Part shown: one piece after another, positions 38,296 to 47,443 of the stretch
How positions within the stretch are numbered: position 1 is the first letter of the stretch
Layout: the number at the start of each line of letters is the position of its first letter
Source of the DNA: Gordonia tangerina
GTDB lineage: Bacteria > Actinomycetota > Actinomycetes > Mycobacteriales > Mycobacteriaceae
Length of the DNA stretch: 64,000 nucleotides
Assembly: GCF_021556435.1 (NCBI RefSeq)
Contig: NZ_JAKGCU010000005.1
Location: forward strand, 1 to 64,000
Direction: 5' to 3'
Program-made: the position numbers and the translations under genes
The notes under the pieces: generated by a model
The model's input: the letters and a program-made list of their open reading frames with translations, nothing else
Database searches by the model: none
What the model was told of the DNA's origin: nothing

Positions 38296-39195
38296 ATGAG
38301 TGAGTTCACTGTGGTCGAGGTGGGTCCGCGCGACGGACTGCAGAACGAGAAGACACCGCTGTCGGTCGACGACAAGGTCTCGCTGATCACCCGACTCGTC
38401 ACCGCGGGGGCGCGGCGCGTCGAGGCCGTCAGCTTTGTCAATCCGAAACGTGTTCCGCAGATGGCCGGCGCCGAGGAGGTGATGGAACAGCTCCCGCGGG
38501 ATGCGGGGGCCTCCTACATCGGCCTGGTCCTCAACCGACGTGGACTCGATCGGGCGTTGGCCGCCGGCGTCGACGAAGTCAACGTGGTGGTGGTGTCGAC
38601 CGACGAGTTCAGCACCCGCAATCAGGGTTGCACTGTCGCCGAAGGGATCTCCGCGGCCCTCGACATCGTGCAGGAGGCGCGTGCGGCAGGCGTGTTCAGC
38701 ACGGTGACCATCGCCGCGTCGTTCGGTTGCCCGTTCTCCGGCGAGGTCGCTGCCGATCACGTGGTGGACATAGTGCGTCAGGTGGCCGCGGCCGGACCCG
38801 ATGAGATCGCACTGGCCGACACGATCGGCGTCGGTGTCCCCGCGCAGGTGCGTGCGCTGGCCGCCGGTGCGAGTCGGGTGGCGTCGGAGATCCCGCTGCG
38901 GTGGCATTTCCACAACACCCGCAACACCGGGTATGCGAATGCTCTCACCGCGTTCGACTTGGGCGCCGCTGCACTGGATTCGAGCGTCGGCGGTTACGGG
39001 GGTTGCCCGTTCGCTCCCGCCGCGACCGGCAACATCGCGTCAGAGGATCTGGTGTACGCACTGGAACGGTCCGAAGTGTCCACCGGAATCGACCTCGCCG
39101 CGATGGTCGAGACGGCCGAATGGCTCGCCGGCAAGCTGGGTCAGGACGTCCCGGCCTTGTTGGGTCGGGCGGGACCGTTCCCGGGCCCGGCCTGA
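38296..39195 (+). CDS. Hydroxymethylglutaryl-CoA lyase-like enzyme
   Basis: 299-residue DRE-TIM metallolyase. Conserved VEVGPRDGLQNEK (metal Asp, catalytic Arg), FVNPKRVPQMAGAEEVM, HFHNTRNTG (metal His pair) and GGCPFAPAATGNIASED (catalytic Cys) are all present. Substrates in the family include HMG-CoA, citramalyl-CoA and longer 3-hydroxy-3-alkylglutaryl-CoAs. I start at ATG 38296 with GGAG just upstream; an ATG at 38251 is less likely. It is divergent from the GntR-hyu operon, which suggests one pathway ending in lyase cleavage to acetyl-CoA or acetoacetate. Confidence 0.93.
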   Translation: MSEFTVVEVGPRDGLQNEKTPLSVDDKVSLITRLVTAGARRVEAVSFVNPKRVPQMAGAEEVMEQLPRDAGASYIGLVLNRRGLDRALAAGVDEVNVVVVSTDEFSTRNQGCTVAEGISAALDIVQEARAAGVFSTVTIAASFGCPFSGEVAADHVVDIVRQVAAAGPDEIALADTIGVGVPAQVRALAAGASRVASEIPLRWHFHNTRNTGYANALTAFDLGAAALDSSVGGYGGCPFAPAATGNIASEDLVYALERSEVSTGIDLAAMVETAEWLAGKLGQDVPALLGRAGPFPGPA

Positions 39196-39203
39196 GGCAA
39201 AGA

Positions 39204-39236
39204 CGAACCGCTCACCGGTGGCCGGTGAGCGGTTCG
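39204..39236. terminator. Bidirectional hairpin terminator
   Basis: A perfect 15-base-pair stem, CGAACCGCTCACCGG pairing with CCGGTGAGCGGTTCG around a three-base loop, lies between the convergent lyase and stress-protein genes. There is only a short A/T tract on either side, as is usual in actinobacteria. Confidence 0.85.
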
Positions 39237-39251
39237 CGAAAAGTTGCGTTA

Positions 39252-39695
39252 CTAGGTCGTGTGCACGATCAGTACGTCGCACGCCGACTTGCGCGCCACG
39301 TCTGCGGGCACCGATCCGAGCAGTCGTCCAGCGATGGAGTTCAATCCTCGGTTGCCCACTACCAGCAGGTCCGCCTTGGCATCGGTCACGAGTTGCAGCA
39401 GCGCGTCGACCGGAGCGCCCTTCACCGAACGCGGGTCTATGTTGCCTGCGCCGGCCTTGGAAGCCCGCTCCTTGGCGGTGCGCAGGATCTCCTCGGTCGG
39501 CGAGGAACCCATCACCTGATAGGCCTCGTCCTTCAGCACGTCGGCTGCCCCGCCCGCACCACGATCATTCGGGAAGTAGGCGCACGCGATGACCAACGTG
39601 GCCGACTCGCCGGCGATTGCCCCCGCACGGTCGACCGCCTTGAGCGATGACTCGGAGCCATCGGTGCCGACGACGATCGTCTGATATGCGCTCAT
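39252..39695 (-). CDS. Universal stress protein (Rv1636/TB15.3-like)
   Basis: 147 residues in the UspA fold. The nucleotide-binding motif GNRGLNSIAGRLLGSVPADV matches G-2x-G-9x-G-(S/T). The N-terminus MSAYQTIVVGTDGSESSLKA and the ending ACDVLIVHTT are nearly the same as M. tuberculosis Rv1636, which binds cAMP as well as ATP. Position next to uvrB is conserved with mycobacteria. Start at ATG with GTGGAGGAT upstream. Confidence 0.93.
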   Translation of the reverse strand: MSAYQTIVVGTDGSESSLKAVDRAGAIAGESATLVIACAYFPNDRGAGGAADVLKDEAYQVMGSSPTEEILRTAKERASKAGAGNIDPRSVKGAPVDALLQLVTDAKADLLVVGNRGLNSIAGRLLGSVPADVARKSACDVLIVHTT

Positions 39696-39824
39696 CCATC
39701 CTCCACGTGTCAGTCCGCCTCGACCGGCGTCGAGGCAGGTGTCATCCCCACACTGTAGAACCCCTGATCCGGCAGATTAGTTTGCGGCGCCCGGTTTGTC
39801 CGCCGTTCGTGGGGATCGGCACAT

Positions 39825-41981
<2,157 letters not shown>

Positions 41982-42050
41982 AGTGCCAGGGTAAACGCGG
42001 GCTATGACAGTTGTGTTCCGTCGCCTGACCTGCGGGTTAAGGTGTTGGCC

Positions 42051-42596
42051 ATGCCCAGCGGACCGCCTACCCCCAAGCGCCATCCACCCAAGCGCGAGGT
42101 ATTCGACGTCCCCGCGATGACCAACACCGACAACAAGGGCTTCGTGCGACCGGTGGAGCGCTACGAGGTGACCGACCACGGCCTGTACATGTCGCGCACC
42201 GCGGATCATCCTCGGTTCAACCGCCTGGAGTCCTGGCTGCTGCCCGCGCTCGGGCTGCGGGCCAACATCTTCCACTATCAGGGTGGCTACCGCGACGGTC
42301 AGCGCCTGTATCTGGACGTGGGCCGATTCTCCGGGCCCGACGAGCATGGCCGCTGGCATGCCGAGGATTGGTATCTCGATCTCGTCGACGTGCCCGGTAA
42401 GCCATTGGAGTTGCTTGATGTCGACGAGTTACTGGACGCCCGTGTGGCCGGGTACCTCGGCGCCGAAGCGTGTGAGCAGGCGATCATGAGCGCGACACGC
42501 GCGCTAGTCGGTGCGGCCGAACGCCAGCATGACGTTCAGGCCTGGCTCGACGCCGCGGCCGGCGGGCCGGTCTTTTTCCGAGACCGGCCCGCCTGA
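42051..42596 (+). CDS. DUF402 domain protein (Rv1632c-like)
   Basis: 181 residues. The core [32 protein letters not shown], and the [14 protein letters not shown] segment (metal-binding Asp pair in DxD-like LDLVDV) match DUF402, a fold that includes nucleoside di- and triphosphate phosphatases. Start at ATG 42051, seven bases after TAAGGT and without a Shine-Dalgarno, so it is probably leaderless. It is divergent from uvrB and followed by its own terminator, which overlaps the last codons. Mycobacterial synteny (Rv1632c beside uvrB) supports the call. Confidence 0.85.
   Translation: MPSGPPTPKRHPPKREVFDVPAMTNTDNKGFVRPVERYEVTDHGLYMSRTADHPRFNRLESWLLPALGLRANIFHYQGGYRDGQRLYLDVGRFSGPDEHGRWHAEDWYLDLVDVPGKPLELLDVDELLDARVAGYLGAEACEQAIMSATRALVGAAERQHDVQAWLDAAAGGPVFFRDRPA
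42561..42593. terminator. Hairpin terminator overlapping the DUF402 stop region
   Basis: A perfect 13-bp stem GGCGGGCCGGTCT / AGACCGGCCCGCC with a loop containing TTTT. It ends one base before the DUF402 stop codon, so the final ten codons form the hairpin. It is placed between that gene and the convergent secreted-protein gene and can stop both. Confidence 0.85.
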
Positions 42597-42600
42597 ACGC

Positions 42601-43074
42601 TCAGTAGATCGGCAACACGAAGCAAGCACCGGCCCGGATGAAGTCCGGGAACTGCACACCCGGTCCGACGGTGACCGTGCGCTTCTTGGTGACGCCGTCC
42701 AAGGTGGCCGTCAGCACGTGTCGACCCGGCTGGGTCGGGCGCCAGACCGGATGCTCCATCATGCTGGTCGGCTTCTGGTTGTAGAGCGTCACGGTCTTGC
42801 CGTTCACCGTTGAGGTGAGCTTCAGATTCCCCTTCGCCGACCGCGGGCCGGCCACCGGCACGTCGAGTCGATAGGCGCACCCCGCGCCATAAACGTTGTA
42901 GTTCAACGAGCCTGTCGCCGACGAACCATAGCCGGCGGGCGTGTCGACCGCGACACCTTGCAGCGTTGCCGCTTCGGCCGGCGCCCCGAAGGCCACCCCG
43001 CTCATCGCTGCCGCACTGAAAGCGATTGCACCCCCGACCATGCGCAACCGATTCCGACTTCCCCGACCAGTCAT
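42601..43074 (-). CDS. Small secreted protein, family A (signal peptide, two Cys)
   Basis: 157 residues from ATG 43074 (ribosome site GTGGAG; GTG 43086 is the alternative). An N-terminal Sec signal (RNRLRMVGGAIAFSAAAMSG ... GAPAEAA) is followed by a ~125-residue beta-rich, Ig-like region with YGAGCAYRLDVPV near the start and GACFVLPIY at the end; the two cysteines probably form a disulfide. A proline/tryptophan segment (HPVWRPTQPGRHVLTA) is shared with the 43502 paralog (YPWFPFNPGQYTIKAT). No known family is recognised. A promoter-like pair lies about 75 bases upstream. Confidence 0.8.
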   Translation of the reverse strand: MTGRGSRNRLRMVGGAIAFSAAAMSGVAFGAPAEAATLQGVAVDTPAGYGSSATGSLNYNVYGAGCAYRLDVPVAGPRSAKGNLKLTSTVNGKTVTLYNQKPTSMMEHPVWRPTQPGRHVLTATLDGVTKKRTVTVGPGVQFPDFIRAGACFVLPIY

Positions 43075-43150
43075 GCTCAACTCCACTTCACTGCGATTGC
43101 ACTGTCAGATCGCGCCTCCAGCGGGCGCGATGATGACGCTAGCAGGCACA

Positions 43151-43179
43151 AATATGAAATATGACACATTGGGTCACAA
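43151..43179 (-). promoter_or_regulatory. Promoter of the 42601-43074 secreted gene
   Basis: TTGTGA (43179-43174) and CATATT (43156-43151) with a 17-base spacer, in an AT-rich patch. A start near 43144 would leave a ~70-base leader that contains an ATCGCGCC/GGCGCGAT hairpin. Confidence 0.5.
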
Positions 43180-43215
43180 TCGTAACCAGATGTCGCAATT
43201 AGTCCCAACGCCAAA

Positions 43216-43254
43216 GCGGGACGCCTCGGACCTGTGTAGTCCGAGACGCCCCGC
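43216..43254. terminator. Imperfect hairpin between secreted-protein genes
   Basis: GCGGGACGCCTCGGAC and GTCCGAGACGCCCCGC can pair with two interruptions around CTGTGTA. On the minus strand it follows the pseudogene remnant and the 43502 gene and would terminate that transcript. Confidence 0.6.
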
Positions 43255-43277
43255 ACGGCGTCATGAGCGGTTCGGCG

Positions 43278-43406
43278 TCAGGAGGACGTGACGATGCACG
43301 ATCCCGCGAGCGGCAGCTGGATGGTGATCTTCCCGAGTTCCGGAGCCGGAACCTCGAAGCCACTTCCGACCTGCAGTCCGTCCGGTGGTCGTCCCGACGA
43401 TTGCGA
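43278..43406 (-). pseudogene. C-terminal remnant of a family A secreted protein
   Basis: On the minus strand an open frame of 42 codons runs from just after an in-frame TGA to a stop at 43278, reading LQVGSGFEVPAPELGKITIQ then LPLAGSCIVTSS. Its ending (glycine, cysteine, hydrophobic residues, near the C-terminus) matches GACFVLPIY and GSSCIILY of the two neighbouring secreted proteins. There is no start codon, no signal peptide and no upstream N-terminal half, so it is best read as the decayed tail of a third tandem copy. Confidence 0.6.
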
Positions 43407-43501
43407 TCAGTTTAGGTATTCCACAGGTATCACGATTCGGCAACTTTCAAGCGGCAGAATCGCCGTTTCGTTCCTGAGTGTTCACGCAAGCTGCTAGCGC
43501 A

Positions 43502-43915
43502 TCAGTAGAGGATGATGCATGAACTGCCGGTGTAGACACCGACTCCGACGTTGAGTGGGCCGATCGACTCGCCCTCATCGCCCGCGCCCTGAGTCGCCTT
43601 GATCGTGTATTGCCCCGGATTGAATGGGAACCAAGGATACACCGCCTTGCCGCCGTCGGGCTTGATTGAACCGACCTGGTTGCCGTTGATCCTGAACACG
43701 ACGTTTTCAGTGCTGTCCTCGGGCACGGTGGCAATTACGCCGTACCCGCAGCTCGCTCCATACCGCTGATCGAGCGACCCGAGTAGCGCAGAGTTGTCGA
43801 TCTCGAGCTTGCTGACGTCCGCACTCGCAGGCGCGGCCATCACCGCCCCCGCGGCCGCAACACCGGCAAACGCTACGGTCGCCGCCGCGGCGCGCCCCTT
43901 CGTGCGTGCACCCAT
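43502..43915 (-). CDS. Small secreted protein, family A paralog
   Basis: 137 residues with a Sec signal peptide (TKGRAAAATVAFAGVAAAGA, cleavage near APASA-DV). The mature ~105 residues contain RYGASCGYGVIATVPED, a PWFPFNPGQYTIKATQ turn and the terminal YTGSSCIILY, aligning by pattern with the 42601 gene. Start at ATG with GAGGGAGAA upstream. The hairpin CGCACCC/GGGTGCG (43951-43966) lies in its upstream region. Probable extracellular or cell-envelope role; no family known to me. Confidence 0.8.
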   Translation of the reverse strand: MGARTKGRAAAATVAFAGVAAAGAVMAAPASADVSKLEIDNSALLGSLDQRYGASCGYGVIATVPEDSTENVVFRINGNQVGSIKPDGGKAVYPWFPFNPGQYTIKATQGAGDEGESIGPLNVGVGVYTGSSCIILY

Positions 43916-44181
43916 GGCTGTTCTCCCTCGACTAGAGCAGTGATGTAGGTCGCACCCGTGGGTGCGGCTTCACGCTAGCAAAGGTTCACGTCATGCACGA
44001 TGCCGAAATGGGTTTCTGCGCACACCCGTTGCCAGAGTTCATCCGATTGTGTGAATCGGTGCAGGTGCGAGCCCTTCGTGACGCTCGGCTGGCGCCTCGC
44101 TCCTCAGGGATCAGGAACAACGCGCGGTGGGTTCCCCGGTCCGCAAGCAACACGAACAACGCACGATGGGCACGCCGGGCG
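43916..44181. other. Gap between secreted gene and coaE: repeats, no gene
   Basis: This 266-base gap holds a CGCACCC/GGGTGCG hairpin at 43951-43966, one copy of the 38-base interspersed repeat, and two imperfect copies of GAACAACGCGCGGTGGG / GAACAACGCACGATGGG near 44115 and 44153. No coding frame is supportable. Confidence 0.6.
44071..44108. repeat. Interspersed 38-base repeat, copy A
   Basis: Begins GCCCTTCGTGACGCTCGG and ends GCGCCTCGCTCCTCAGG. A second copy at 54924-54961 is identical at 36 of 38 positions. It is non-coding, follows the coaE stop on the minus strand, and contains the self-complementary GGCGCC. I recognise the sequence type from Gordonia-like genomes. Confidence 0.75.
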
Positions 44182-45369
44182 TCAAGACTTTGTGGCCTTC
44201 CAGGCGGTGACCCGCCGGTAGGCATCGTCGAACCACTGCTCTTTGGCCGCGACATAGCGACCGAGATCGCTGTCGGCCGCCTGCAGCGCCACCCGCTTGA
44301 CCTCGGCGTACTCCGCTCGGGCCGCGGCGTCGTCACGGAGCCAATCGCGGAAATCCAGCGCAAACGCGCGGCCCGGCGAGTCCGCGGCACGCAGGTGTAC
44401 ATTCACCGGTCGCCCCGGGTCGGCCGATCCGTGCAGCCGTCTTCCCCAATCCCCCTCGTCCACCGACCCGGTCGCCGGATCGGGTTTCGGATTGTCGCCG
44501 TCGATACCGGGCACTCGGGGAAATCCGCCGTCGGCGAGCACTTCGGCCAGTTGATCCGCGACACCAAGGTCGGCGACAGTGATCTGCAGATCGATCGTGG
44601 GCTTGGCGGCCAGACCCGGAATCGCGGTCGATCCGATGTGATCAACGGCCGACGCCTTGTCGCCGACCACCGCCCACAGTCGGTTCACCAGGCGGATGCC
44701 CTCGGCGGCCCAGCCGGGATCGGGATCGGCCAACTCCAACGGACCTGCTACCACCGTCCGCGACCGGACGTTCTGCTCGAAGGGAACCAGACGTTCCTCC
44801 CAGAGCGCTGCCGCCGCAGCGGCGAGATCCTCGGGACTACCGGAGTTGTCGAGCCACACATCGGCCACCGCTCGGCGCTGCTCATCGCTGGCCTGCGCCG
44901 CAATTCGCGCACGCGCGTCATCTTCTGGCATGCCGCGCGCCGTGGTCAGACGCTGCACACGTGTCTCAGCGTCGGCGTGCACGATCAGCACGAGATGGAA
45001 GAACGGAGCCATGTTGCCCTCTACGAGCAACGGGATGTCCTGCACCACGATGGCGTCGTCCGGCGCGGCCTCGAGTAACTCCTGGGTGCGCGCACCCACC
45101 AGCGGATGGGTGATCGAATTCAGCTTCTGGCGCTGTTCGTCGTCCACGAAGGCCCGGGCGGCCAACGCGGGTCGATCCAGGCTGCCGTCATCGGCCAGGA
45201 TCTCGTCGCCGAATGCCTCCACCAGGGCGGCCAGTCCCGGTGTCCCCGGTTCCACCACTTCACGCGCGATCTTGTCGGCGTCGATGTGGTAGCCACCGCG
45301 GTGGATGAATGTCGTGGCCACGGTTGATTTGCCGGCCCCGATTCCGCCGGACAGCCCCAGTCTGATCAC
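44182..45369 (-). CDS. coaE: Dephospho-CoA kinase fused to a GrpB-like domain
   Basis: Last step of CoA synthesis. The N-terminal ~200 residues are CoaE: P-loop GLSGGIGAGKSTVA, the DADKIAREVVEPG pocket, and VVQDIPLLVEG. The C-terminal ~170 residues are a GrpB/UPF0157 nucleotidyltransferase-like domain (WAVVGDKASAVDHIGSTAIPG, KPTIDLQITV, YAEVKRVALQAADSDL). The same fusion exists in mycobacteria. GTG start at 45369; only a distant GGAGG is seen. 395 residues. In mycobacteria it follows rpsA directly; here aztD and an SRPBCC gene intervene. Confidence 0.95.
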   Translation of the reverse strand: MIRLGLSGGIGAGKSTVATTFIHRGGYHIDADKIAREVVEPGTPGLAALVEAFGDEILADDGSLDRPALAARAFVDDEQRQKLNSITHPLVGARTQELLEAAPDDAIVVQDIPLLVEGNMAPFFHLVLIVHADAETRVQRLTTARGMPEDDARARIAAQASDEQRRAVADVWLDNSGSPEDLAAAAAALWEERLVPFEQNVRSRTVVAGPLELADPDPGWAAEGIRLVNRLWAVVGDKASAVDHIGSTAIPGLAAKPTIDLQITVADLGVADQLAEVLADGGFPRVPGIDGDNPKPDPATGSVDEGDWGRRLHGSADPGRPVNVHLRAADSPGRAFALDFRDWLRDDAAARAEYAEVKRVALQAADSDLGRYVAAKEQWFDDAYRRVTAWKATKS

Positions 45370-45485
45370 CCGACCAGTCTGACAAATCCTCCGCGAACCG
45401 ATCACCGCTCCCTCGTTTCGTTCGCGCTGCATCGTTCCGAGCAGGTGGAACGAAAGGAGGGGGCGACGATCAGCGCTGCTCGAGC

Positions 45486-46727
45486 TCAGCCGGTGACACC
45501 GGTGAGTTCGATGGTCGGCTGCGGCAGTTCGGCCTGCGCCGTCTGCTCTCCGGTGGCCAGATCGACCGCGGTCACGGTCCTCGCATTCGGGTCGGTGACG
45601 TAGGCGACGCCCTCCTGCACATGAACGTTCGGCATCGGCGACTGCCATTCATCGGGCTCGGTCCACGCGTCGATGACGTCGATCTTGCGCACCTGATCCC
45701 CGGTCATCGGGTCATAGACGTACAGTGCACCATCGGTGCCGAGGATCACGGCTTCACCATCGGGTCCGCGTTCGATCGACCGGAAGCTGTAGCTGGCCGG
45801 GAAGTCGACAATGCGAAGATCGCCGGTCCGAGTGTCGGTGAGAGTGAACCGGTTCGGCCGCTCGAGTTCGGCGTCCTCGTCGGTCTTGTAGTCACCCAGG
45901 ACGATCGGCGATGTTGCCGAGCCGGCCTGGTTGCCGATGCGTCCGTAGCCGTCGGGGCTGGCCACCTTCTCGATCTCGTTGCCGCGCACGACGAGAATGC
46001 CGTCCTGGCAGCCGAAGGTGAGGACACCGTCGGCGGCGGCGGCCTCACCGTGGACCCCGGGGCACTCGTCGGTGCTCGCGATCTCGTTGCGCTCCTTGTC
46101 GAGGATCGCGATGCCGCTGCGCTCATCCTCGTTTCCTCGTGTCACCACCAGGCTGCCGTCCGCGCGGAAGACCGCCACGCCATGATGAGGCTCAGGCACC
46201 GTGTACTCGGTCGATTTCGCATTGCCGCGCAGCAGCTCCGCCGGTTCGACGATGTCGACCTCCCCCGTGCCGTCGCTGAACAGCGTGATGCGGGAATCGT
46301 GCGGCACCACATGGCCCGGTTCCTCGCCACCGAAGGTCATGTCGGTCAGCTCGGGTTCTGATGTGTAGTAGTGCCCGTGGTCGCCGTGCTGGACGGTCCA
46401 GGTCCCCATGTCCAGAACGCGGAAACCGCCCGATTCCGAGACGAATACGTTGCGTCCGTTGTCGGCGCTGTTGAGTCGGATGAACCCCTCGGTGGGGATG
46501 TCGGCCACCTGCTCCAGGTTTTCCGCGTCCAGCACCAGGATGCCGCCGTCGTAGGTGAGCGCCAGACGCGGTGTGGCGCTCTGCTGTTCAACTCGTTCAC
46601 CAGAAGCGTCGGCAGTGCTGCTCGGCGCAGCATCGTCGGTGCTATCGGTGCCACACGCGACCAGCGCGAACGATGCGGCAGCACACAGCGCCGCCACCCT
46701 TGTCAGATTTGTCTTCTTCACATGCAC
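45486..46727 (-). CDS. aztD: AztD-like zinc chaperone lipoprotein
   Basis: 413 residues. A lipoprotein signal (KKTNLTRVAALCAAASFALV, then lipidated Cys25 in LVAC-GTD) leads an eight-bladed beta-propeller-like repeat protein. His-rich segments HGDHGHYYTSEPE, PGHVVPHD and PEPHHGVAVF supply metal ligands, as in AztD, which hands zinc to the AztC binding protein. A near-perfect Zur box lies 22 bases upstream of the start. No aztABC transporter genes are in the window, so it is an orphan member here or works with a distant uptake system. Confidence 0.85.
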   Translation of the reverse strand: MHVKKTNLTRVAALCAAASFALVACGTDSTDDAAPSSTADASGERVEQQSATPRLALTYDGGILVLDAENLEQVADIPTEGFIRLNSADNGRNVFVSESGGFRVLDMGTWTVQHGDHGHYYTSEPELTDMTFGGEEPGHVVPHDSRITLFSDGTGEVDIVEPAELLRGNAKSTEYTVPEPHHGVAVFRADGSLVVTRGNEDERSGIAILDKERNEIASTDECPGVHGEAAAADGVLTFGCQDGILVVRGNEIEKVASPDGYGRIGNQAGSATSPIVLGDYKTDEDAELERPNRFTLTDTRTGDLRIVDFPASYSFRSIERGPDGEAVILGTDGALYVYDPMTGDQVRKIDVIDAWTEPDEWQSPMPNVHVQEGVAYVTDPNARTVTAVDLATGEQTAQAELPQPTIELTGVTG

Positions 46728-46748
46728 GGGAGACAGTCAACGTGTTAA

Positions 46749-46763
46749 TGAAAATTATTGTCA
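46749..46763. promoter_or_regulatory. Zur box upstream of aztD
   Basis: TGAAAATTATTGTCA fits the actinobacterial Zur palindrome TGA-N-AAT-N-ATT-N-TCA at every symmetric position. It is 22-36 bases before the aztD start and 58 bases before the divergent SRPBCC start, so zinc repletion should repress aztD and perhaps both genes. Confidence 0.8.
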
Positions 46764-46820
46764 ACTGCTAATGGTTCGATTCCGCTGACCCAGGTCGACC
46801 AGCATTGGCAGGTTGGTCGA

Positions 46821-47303
46821 GTGGGTAGCGATGCTCCGCTCCGGTCACTAACTCAGCGGTCCGTGATACCGGCACCGATCGACGCGGTGTGGGATCGCGT
46901 CAGCCGAATGGAGGGCATCAACGATGAGCTGATGCCCTACCTCAAGATGATGCTGCCGCGCCGGCATCGCGGGAAAACACTGGCCGACATCGAGGTCGGC
47001 ACGAGCGTGGGCAAGGTGCGCTTGCTGTTCGGCGGTTTGTTGCCGCTCGACTACGACGAACTGACCATCGTCGAACTCACACCTGGGCGCGGATTTCGCG
47101 AAGAGTCCTCGATGGCCTCCATGCGGGTGTGGCATCACGCCAGAACACTGACACCGCTCACTCTCGAGCGCACCGAGGTTGTCGACACCGTCGCGTTACG
47201 CCCACGTCTGCTGCTGAGGCCGGCCGCACCCCTGCTCGCCCGGTTCGTCGAGCATCTGTTCCGGCACCGACACCGGCGGTTGGCCGCGCACTTTGGCGGT
47301 TGA
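46821..47303 (+). CDS. SRPBCC-fold protein (START/Bet v1-like)
   Basis: About 160 residues from GTG 46821 (an earlier ATG at 46758 would overlap the Zur box and is unlikely). RSVIPAPIDAVWDRVSRMEG is the classic opening of an SRPBCC lipid-binding/polyketide-cyclase-type domain; RVWHHARTLTPL and the Arg-rich end follow. Its ligand is unknown. It is divergent from aztD with the Zur box between them, and is convergent with rpsA across a terminator. Confidence 0.75.
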   Translation: MGSDAPLRSLTQRSVIPAPIDAVWDRVSRMEGINDELMPYLKMMLPRRHRGKTLADIEVGTSVGKVRLLFGGLLPLDYDELTIVELTPGRGFREESSMASMRVWHHARTLTPLTLERTEVVDTVALRPRLLLRPAAPLLARFVEHLFRHRHRRLAAHFGG

Positions 47304-47388
47304 GTGCGTCGGGTACAGACGCAACCACCATCAGGGTCATCTCCGCTGCTGCCGACGACACCTGGGCTCAGGACGATCAGCACGAAGA

Positions 47389-47427
47389 ACAGAACTCCCC
47401 GACTCGTGATGAGCCGGGGAGTTCTGT
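47389..47427. terminator. rpsA/SRPBCC bidirectional terminator
   Basis: A perfect 13-bp stem ACAGAACTCCCCG / CGGGGAGTTCTGT with a 13-base loop lies between the convergent SRPBCC and rpsA genes, 17 bases beyond the rpsA stop. Confidence 0.9.
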
Positions 47428-47443
47428 GTCAGTGAGATTCGAA

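Noticed and set aside
43261..43443. 60-codon minus-strand frame starting MPNRDTCGIPK.
   Set aside because: It is in a different frame from the remnant that matches neighbours, has an Arg/His-rich unnatural composition, and no ribosome site; treated as chance.
46770..46850. tRNA-like strings GGTTCGATTCC and GGTCGAGTGGG in the aztD-SRPBCC gap.
   Set aside because: The T-arm-like string precedes the D-arm-like string and no acceptor or anticodon stem pairs; the order and pairing rule out a tRNA.
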